Positions 6,107 through 10,039 of a stretch of DNA of 10,039 nt are shown in pieces. This stretch comes from JBGFRR01 sp041695045. GTDB taxonomy: Bacteria > Bacteroidota > Ignavibacteria > UBA10030. How positions within the stretch are numbered: the stretch's first letter is position 1; the number at the start of each line of letters is the position of its first letter. Made by a program: the position numbers and the translations under genes. Below the pieces are notes generated by a model. It worked only from the letters and a program-made list of their open reading frames with translations, was not told the DNA's origin and made no database searches. The DNA lies in the NCBI GenBank assembly GCA_041695045.1, contig JBGFRR010000133.1, positions 1 to 10,039 on the forward strand, given 5' to 3'.

Positions 6107-6327
6107 TTTGCGAGTTCCACGGTCTCTTCTTCTGCAAGGTACGCGGCGTAGCGCAGAGCTTCGTCAACATCCTCCGCTTCAAGGTAGGGATATGCTTTAA
6201 GAATGGTTTCTTTCGTTTCGCCAGATGCTAAAAGCCCGAGCAAGCGCGAAACAGGAAAGCGGAGCCATCGGATGCAGGGCTTTCCGGTGCAGACAGCAGG
6301 GTCAATTGTAATACGTTCAAATTTCAT
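6103..6327 (-). CDS. DUF433 family antitoxin (VapB-like)
   Basis: The 74-aa protein matches the DUF433 pattern: ITIDPAVCTGKPCIRWLRFPVSRL, then LLASGETKETILKAYPYLEAEDVDEALRYA in two adjoining helices, a small winged-helix-like domain. The family consensus is GKPCIRGTRIPV; here the Gly-Thr is replaced by Trp-Leu, a mild oddity in the most conserved loop. It normally neutralises the DUF5615 nuclease encoded right after it, and here the two frames overlap by four bases (GTGA). The partner is broken, so this is an orphan antitoxin. It lies 37 bp after the YgiT-type gene with no clear promoter or Shine-Dalgarno sequence, and may ride on that transcript. Confidence 0.85.
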   Translation of the reverse strand: MKFERITIDPAVCTGKPCIRWLRFPVSRLLGLLASGETKETILKAYPYLEAEDVDEALRYAAYLAEEETVELAK

Positions 6328-6364
6328 GGGGCGATTTTTAATTTCTTAAACGACGGAAGGAGCG

Positions 6365-6604
6365 TTAATACTCGTAGGCAGGAACTTCTAACACGCGTGG
6401 TGCGGCGCTTCGGTCGTTCATCATCCGATCGATCTTTTCCAGCACTTGCCCATCATAGTAGCGGGTGCCGCATTGATTACAGACCCAGGCGGGAACGTTT
6501 TCAATAATCCCTAACAATTCTCCCCGCCACGTATGGATCTTTCTCACCCGCTGTTGCAGGAGTTCCCCCCCACATTGATAGCAGTATTCGAATCTGTTGC
6601 TCAT
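6365..6604 (-). CDS. YgiT-type zinc-finger protein, probable antitoxin partner of DUF4258
   Basis: The 79-aa product carries two CxxC pairs, C8/C11 (YCYQCGGEL) and C42/C45 (WVCNQCGTRYYDG), about 30 residues apart. This is the zinc-binding N-terminal domain known from MqsA/YgiT. The MqsA HTH domain is absent; only a short tail (MMNDRSAAPRVLEVPAYEY) follows, so the protein probably binds its partner rather than DNA. The ATG at 6604 overlaps the TGA of the DUF4258 gene (ATGA), which implies coupled translation; AGGA lies 10 bases before it. A longer in-frame start at 6637 is possible but less likely. Pairing of DUF4258 with YgiT-type proteins is a recurrent arrangement. Confidence 0.85.
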   Translation of the reverse strand: MSNRFEYCYQCGGELLQQRVRKIHTWRGELLGIIENVPAWVCNQCGTRYYDGQVLEKIDRMMNDRSAAPRVLEVPAYEY

Positions 6605-6915
6605 GAGGCAATGTTCCTTTCTCTCGGATTCTTCCACTTTGGCATCGACGGCACGTAGACGGTTATAATGACCACGATATTATTCTTGTCACGTCCACAC
6701 ACGACATGAATGGGCTTGTCCTGAGGATCAAAACCGAGGAGTAGACAACTCGGTCCCCGTGGGCCTTCGGGATAATCTTCAAGCGGTTCGGATCTCAACA
6801 GTGCGTAGCGTGACTCTCGGATCTCAATGGCGTCATTACTACGATCTTCTTCGGCGTGGTCAGAAAGCCTGAACTTCCACGCTTTTACTTGCTCCTTGAT
6901 GTGATCGAGATTCAC
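6601..6915 (-). CDS. DUF4258 domain protein, probable MqsR/RelE-like toxin
   Basis: The 104-aa protein shows the DUF4258 signature: LSDHAEED (H20-D24), the block LEDYPEGPRGPSCLLLG (45-61), PIHVVCG (68-74) and the strand VVIITVYVP (81-89) before W94. The fold is thought to be related to small BECR-type RNases, and partners are often YgiT-type zinc-finger antitoxins, as here. In the usual DUF4258 motif HAxxRMxER the Arg sits just after the acidic pair; here it is HAEEDR, slightly altered. The start is a GTG at 6915, seven bases after a good -10, so the mRNA should be leaderless. Toxicity is inferred from family and context, not seen. Confidence 0.82.
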   Translation of the reverse strand: MNLDHIKEQVKAWKFRLSDHAEEDRSNDAIEIRESRYALLRSEPLEDYPEGPRGPSCLLLGFDPQDKPIHVVCGRDKNNIVVIITVYVPSMPKWKNPRERNIAS

Positions 6916-6922
6916 TCGGATG

Positions 6923-6951
6923 AATATAGCTCTTTAGACGTAGAGATTCAA
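6923..6951 (-). promoter_or_regulatory. Sigma70-type promoter of the DUF4258 operon giving a leaderless GTG transcript
   Basis: On the - strand TTGAAT (6951-6946), a 17-bp spacer and TATATT (6928-6923) are followed after seven bases by the GTG at 6915. The predicted start of transcription falls on or next to the start codon. A short CTCT...AGAG inverted pair lies within the spacer and might be a binding site. Confidence 0.65.
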
Positions 6952-7009
6952 GAACGCGTCGTGGTGGCCGTTTGCCATCCATCCTCGTCTACGCTCACCC
7001 TCTATTCAT

Positions 7010-9526
7010 TCACATCATCCCCACCGGATCCACATCGATGATCATCTGCACGCGCTTGTTGCGCGCAAGAGGCGAGGCTGCGTACAGCTTTTGTGCATCG
7101 AGCAGCGTGGAGCGGAGCCTCTGGCCTGCCGGATCGTAGGACTTGAGATTCTTGAGAATAAGATGCTTGCGGTAGCGGTTTCGAATTTTGGGGATCGCGG
7201 CATCGGCTGGACCCAGCAAGAGCGAATGTTTCTCCGCATGCAGCTGCACGAGGTACTCCGAGAATTTCTTGATGTGATGCTGCACTTCGTTCTCCCGTTC
7301 GCCGCGGAACTCAACAAGCACGATGCGCGAAAACGGCGGGTAGTCTAATTCCTTCCGGTACTCTAACTCCTCTCGATAAAATCCCGGGAAGTCATGTGAG
7401 ACCACGTGTTTGAGGCTATAGTGCTGCGGCTGATGCGTTTGGATAACGACTTCGCCGGTGAGCTTCGCCCGCCCTGCCCGTCCTGCTACTTGTGTGAGAA
7501 GCTGAAACGTCCGCTCCGATGCGCGGAAGTCCGGCAACAGCATTTGTGTGTCGGCAGAGATGACGCCGACGAGTGTCACGTGCGGAAAATCTAATCCCTT
7601 TGCCACCATCTGTGTGCCGAGGAGGATATCGACTTCACCGCGTCCGAACTGCTGCAGCATGCGGTCATGCGCGCCTTTGCGGCCAGTGGTATCGAGGTCC
7701 ATACGCAGAACAGTAGCGTTCGGAAGCAGGGTTTTCAACTCTTCCTCCACTTGCTGAGTCCCGAACGCATGCAGCCGGACATCGATCCCACCGCACGAAG
7801 GGCACGCCGTGGGGGGAGCCTTCACGAAACCGCAGTAGTGGCATCGCAAGTGCCGCTTGGTGGTGTGGAGCGTCAGCGTCACTTCGCAGTTGTCGCATTT
7901 CTCAACACGTCCGCAGTCCAGACATTCCATAACATGGGAGAAGCCGCGCCGGTTAAGAAGAAGAATGGTGCCCTCGTTCTTCGCAATGCGTTTTGCGATC
8001 TCCCTTCTCAAGGGCTCAGAAATGGTGCTCAGCGGAATGCGCTTGGGGAACGGTTTCATTCCTTCACGCGAGGCTTTCTTTAACTCTTCGAACACTCGCC
8101 GCCGCTCATCTGCCATGTTGATGATCTCGGTGCGCGGCATGCGTGCATTGTCAACTCGCTCGGGCAGCTCAAGCAACTCGTATTTCCCGACCAACGCATT
8201 ATAGTAGCTCTCGACCGACGGCGTAGCGGAGCCGAGGATGACCGCGGCATGGTTGTGCATGGCGCGTACAATGGCCACGTCACGAGCATGGTAGCGTGGG
8301 GTGGCATCGAATTGTTTATACGATGATTCATGTTCCTCATCCACAACAATAAGCCCGATGTTGCGGAGCGGGGCGAGGATTGCAGACCGCGGGCCGATGA
8401 CAATGCCGACGCGCCCTTCATGAGCCAGTCGCCACGTATCGTAGCGCTCGCCCGCCGAAAGTCGGCTGTGCATCACGGCAATCTGCTCGCCAAAGTGTGT
8501 CTTGAACCGCCGCACCGTTTGCGGCGTCAGGGAAATTTCCGGCACCAACACAACGGCTCGCTTTCCTGCATCGAGTGTCTTCTTGATGGCTTCGATGTAC
8601 ACTTGAGTTTTGCCGCTTCCCGTTACGCCATGCAGAAGGAATGTTTTGTACCTTCCTGCCCTCAGCGCGTGCTCGATGCTCGCCAGAGCGTTGGCTTGGT
8701 GTGCATTCAGGGTGATGGGGGGAAGCGGTTCTTCGAATTCCGAAACGGGGGCTCGGATGACTTCCCGCCGTTCGATTCGGACGAAACCTTTTCGTGAGAG
8801 TGCGTTGAGGATGGAAAGCGACACGCCCGCTTCTTTCAATATTCGCTCGGCTGAAACGCCGTCGTCGTGCAGAGCGCGGAGCGTGGTGATGAGCTTCTGT
8901 TGCTTTGGTGTGAGTGAAGCGGCGTCGGGTGAAGAGTCGGCGAGCAGGACAACCTTTTCGAATTTCGGCTTCAGTGCGGGGCGAGCGAAGCGTTCCATGA
9001 TTTCCACCCAGCCGCGCTTGGCGAGCTCGTGCACGACCGCGTGAATGCTTCTCACGCGCGTCGTCTTCTGAAGTCGTGCGATGCTGAATTCCGGCCGGCG
9101 CGCAAGCGCTTGCAGTACTGCCTTCTGACTTCGTGCGGATGACTTGAGGGAAGCGAGCACGTTGTCGACATCCGGAGCGACAAGGCGCACGATACGTTTG
9201 CTATCTTGAAGCAGGCCGTGCGGCGCTGCGGCCTTGAGAACCTCACCCCACGGCGCGAAGTAGTACTCGGCCATCCAGTGAGTCAGCCTCAACAGTTCGT
9301 CCGCGTATGCCGGCGTTGCATCGAGGATATCGCGCACAGGCTTGAGGCTGCGCACGGTTGTGCTCGTCGGCCGGCGAACAATGACGCCGGTGAGTGTCTT
9401 GGTGCCGAACGGGACAACGGCGTGTGAGCCTACTGCTGCGTACGGCTCAAGTTCCGGAGGAACGAGGTACGTAAACTCCCGGTCGAGCGGAAGGGGAAGA
9501 GCAATGTCGGCAAGAAGGGAGGACAT
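7010..9526 (-). CDS. priA: Primosomal protein N' (PriA), replication-restart 3'-5' DNA helicase
   Basis: This 838-aa protein is full length. The N-terminal 3' DNA-binding domain (LPLPLDREFTYLVPPEL, GSHAVVPFGTKTLTGVIV) is followed by a winged-helix region. The helicase core has Walker A GVTGSGKT (about 300-307), VLVPEISLTPQ, MHSRLSAGERYDTW, DEEH (396-399) with YKQFDATPRYHARD, GSATPS, and motif VI QVAGRAGR (679-686). Eight cysteines at about 535, 538, 544, 547, 562, 565, 575 and 578 (CLDCG, CDNC, CHYCG, CPSCG) bind two zinc ions. It unwinds the lagging arm of stalled forks and loads the replicative helicase. The ATG at 9526 is chosen because it starts directly before the conserved domain; an upstream in-frame ATG at 9565 only translates the 16-bp repeats. 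No Shine-Dalgarno sequence or strong promoter is visible upstream. Confidence 0.95.
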   Translation of the reverse strand: MSSLLADIALPLPLDREFTYLVPPELEPYAAVGSHAVVPFGTKTLTGVIVRRPTSTTVRSLKPVRDILDATPAYADELLRLTHWMAEYYFAPWGEVLKAAAPHGLLQDSKRIVRLVAPDVDNVLASLKSSARSQKAVLQALARRPEFSIARLQKTTRVRSIHAVVHELAKRGWVEIMERFARPALKPKFEKVVLLADSSPDAASLTPKQQKLITTLRALHDDGVSAERILKEAGVSLSILNALSRKGFVRIERREVIRAPVSEFEEPLPPITLNAHQANALASIEHALRAGRYKTFLLHGVTGSGKTQVYIEAIKKTLDAGKRAVVLVPEISLTPQTVRRFKTHFGEQIAVMHSRLSAGERYDTWRLAHEGRVGIVIGPRSAILAPLRNIGLIVVDEEHESSYKQFDATPRYHARDVAIVRAMHNHAAVILGSATPSVESYYNALVGKYELLELPERVDNARMPRTEIINMADERRRVFEELKKASREGMKPFPKRIPLSTISEPLRREIAKRIAKNEGTILLLNRRGFSHVMECLDCGRVEKCDNCEVTLTLHTTKRHLRCHYCGFVKAPPTACPSCGGIDVRLHAFGTQQVEEELKTLLPNATVLRMDLDTTGRKGAHDRMLQQFGRGEVDILLGTQMVAKGLDFPHVTLVGVISADTQMLLPDFRASERTFQLLTQVAGRAGRAKLTGEVVIQTHQPQHYSLKHVVSHDFPGFYREELEYRKELDYPPFSRIVLVEFRGERENEVQHHIKKFSEYLVQLHAEKHSLLLGPADAAIPKIRNRYRKHLILKNLKSYDPAGQRLRSTLLDAQKLYAASPLARNKRVQMIIDVDPVGMM

Positions 9527-9588
9527 GGGGGATTGAATCACTGGGGGATTGAGTCCTTGGGCCATTGAATCATCGGGTCATTGTGGTG
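9525..9588. repeat. Four-unit imperfect 16-bp tandem repeat over the priA start
   Basis: Units ATGGGGGATTGAATCA (9525-9540), CTGGGGGATTGAGTCC (9541-9556), TTGGGCCATTGAATCA (9557-9572) and the more degenerate TCGGGTCATTGTGGTG (9573-9588) share a core of nTGGGnnATTGAatCa. The repeat forms the priA leader and includes its start codon on the - strand. The 16-bp period is not a multiple of three, which argues against the translated extension from 9565. Confidence 0.7.
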
Positions 9589-9760
9589 GGTTATCTTCCT
9601 TTGGCGGTTCTTTGAGAAGCAGCAAAAATTGCAAGAAGTGAGTTGGAATGAACCAGCCGGTGGCGTGAAAGAAGAATTCCAGGAAGTGGTCGAGAAGCAT
9701 TCCGGTACGTGGCCTCAGTGCAATGTTCAAAAGTGTTGGAAAAGAAGCAAGACAGACGGG
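9589..9760. other. No recognisable gene
   Basis: Together with the flanking repeats this forms a stretch of more than 300 bases between priA and the response-regulator fragment. Short open frames exist on both strands. On the - strand a hydrophobic run (LDHFLEFFFHATGWFIPTHF, then LQFLLLLKEPP) ends at 9578, but it has no start signals and I recognise no family. It may be old remnant DNA or a small membrane peptide. Confidence 0.4.
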
Positions 9761-9764
9761 TAGA

Positions 9765-9870
9765 GTCCCTTTCGCAACGGGACGAAGCAATCACATTCGT
9801 AACGGGACAATGTTGTGTAGAGTCCGATTCTCAATCGGGCTCTCCATTGTCGTCCGATCGCGGATTGGAC
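9765..9870. repeat. Cluster of four related 19-bp palindromic units (REP-like)
   Basis: Units are GTCCCTTTCGCAACGGGAC (9765-9783), ATCACATTCGTAACGGGAC (9790-9808), GTCCGATTCTCAATCGGGC (9822-9840) and GTCCGATCGCGGATTGGAC (9852-9870), starting 25, 32 and 30 bp apart. Units 1, 3 and 4 fold into hairpins of 5-11 bp with 3-base central loops when one mismatch or G-T pairs are allowed. Unit 3 extends to 11 bp (9819-9829 with 9833-9843). Units 3 and 4 are also bracketed by GTAGAGTCC (9817-9825) and GGACTCTAC (9867-9875), which can pair over the whole block. Arms differ between units but pairing is largely kept. Confidence 0.65.
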
Positions 9871-9880
9871 TCTACCGATT

Positions 9881-9919
9881 ATGCCCAACATCCTTATCGC
9901 CGATGACCACGCCCTGATT
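9881..9919 (+). pseudogene. Truncated NarL/FixJ-type response regulator, N-terminal codons only
   Basis: From the ATG at 9881 the frame reads MPNILIADDHALI, the standard opening of a receiver domain in LuxR-type response regulators, with the acidic pair D8-D9. The next codons (SRLLKKWL, stop at 9944-9946) do not follow the family, which normally continues with an Arg-rich helix. They belong instead to an insertion-sequence-like end. The rest of the gene should lie beyond the element, outside the window. No Shine-Dalgarno sequence is seen; the palindromic array lies immediately upstream. Confidence 0.65.
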
Positions 9920-9950
9920 AGCAGGCTGTTGAAAAAGTGGTTATGACAAC

Positions 9951-9977
9951 AAAAAAAATCATCGGGACGATTTTTTT
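9951..9977 (-). terminator. Intrinsic terminator at the insertion-sequence end
   Basis: Read on the - strand, AATCGTC and GATGATT pair around a tiny loop with one G-U pair, followed by eight T residues. A7 and T7 runs flank the stem, so it could act in both directions. On the + strand the same position is an A-C mismatch, so the hairpin is better formed in RNA made leftward. That fits a - strand transposase gene ending at 9959. Confidence 0.6.
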
Positions 9978-10039
9978 GAGAGAGGAGCCACGTCTCTACG
10001 ACTGTTATTGGTTTTCCGTTGCTGCCTCAGAAGCTCAAG
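9959..10039 (-). CDS. Candidate transposase C-terminus (partial)
   Basis: An open - strand frame enters from the right edge and ends at the TGA (9961-9959) inside the terminator hairpin. Its last residues are LELLRQQRKTNNSRRDVAPL followed by SKKSSR. The basic, Asn/Arg-rich tail, the position about 40 bp from a terminal-repeat-like sequence, and the terminator placed at the stop all fit a transposase. There is too little sequence to name the family, and the + strand is also open here (for example REEPRLYDCYWFSVAASEAQ). Confidence 0.4.
   Translation of the reverse strand, partial: LELLRQQRKTNNSRRDVAPLSKKSSR

Larger units (their letters stand above)
9920..10039. mobile_element. End of a probable insertion sequence, continuing past the window
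   Basis: Right after the interrupted response-regulator codons comes AGCAGGCTGTTGAAAAAGTG. Its core GGCTGTTGAAAAAG is a motif I know from terminal inverted repeats of DDE insertion sequences such as IS1182 and IS5-like elements. About 30 bases inside lies an intrinsic terminator and then a candidate transposase C-terminus on the - strand. The exact boundary, target duplication and family cannot be fixed because the other end is out of view. Confidence 0.55.

Noticed and set aside
5977..6231. + strand frames continuing past the sorting-domain remnant
   Set aside because: They are antisense to the DUF433 gene and the toxin remnant, and their composition is not protein-like.
6665..6683. Another ATAATGA resembling the HTH operator half-site
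   Set aside because: It lies inside the DUF4258 coding region, where the codons explain it, and has no matching second half at the right spacing.
9765..9870. CRISPR array
   Set aside because: Units are only 19 bp, diverged, irregularly spaced with 6-13-bp gaps, and self-complementary; no cas genes are present.
1..10039. tRNA, rRNA or integrase attachment site
   Set aside because: I saw no cloverleaf, rRNA core sequence or integrase gene on either strand.

Overview
The window is bacterial chromosome with dense coding and fairly high GC in its core genes. It probably comes from an uncultured member of the Bacteroidota-Chlorobiota (FCB) lineage, for example an Ignavibacteria-like organism. This rests on a Wzi-like outer-membrane protein, a decayed fragment resembling a type IX secretion C-terminal sorting domain, and weak use of Shine-Dalgarno sequences. 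The phylum is inference, not proof.

Left part (1-4512, + strand), envelope and lipid genes: the last codons of an unidentified upstream gene; hpnE (squalene formation for hopanoids); a Wzi-like outer-membrane beta-barrel gene; and, 8 bp after it, a membrane-anchored family 2 glycosyltransferase. The last two look like an operon for surface polysaccharide or glycolipid.

Middle part (4540-6915), a compact accessory patch of small regulatory and toxin-antitoxin-type genes. Two HTH genes diverge from an 82-bp gap holding a perfect 15-bp palindrome (5001-5015). The palindrome overlaps the -10 elements of both divergent promoters, as in a CI/Cro-like switch. The rightward arm continues into a single-domain CheY-like response regulator. 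Next come a decayed sorting-domain fragment (+ strand) and, on the - strand, a toxin-antitoxin row: DUF4258 protein, YgiT-type zinc-finger protein, DUF433 antitoxin, and a DUF5615 PIN-like toxin that has lost its middle by deletion. DUF4258 has a well-formed promoter whose predicted transcript is leaderless.

Right part (7010-10039): a complete priA (replication restart helicase) on the - strand, whose 5' end sits on a 16-bp imperfect tandem repeat; about 170 bp with no recognisable gene; a cluster of four related 19-bp palindromic units; the first 13 codons of a NarL/FixJ-type response regulator; and, breaking that gene, what looks like the end of an insertion sequence (terminal GGCTGTTGAAAAAG motif, intrinsic terminator, candidate transposase C-terminus on the - strand) running out of the window.

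The main points of interest are the single-operator divergent HTH switch driving a lone response regulator, the antitoxin whose toxin is internally deleted, the palindromic array, and the interrupted response-regulator gene at the right edge.
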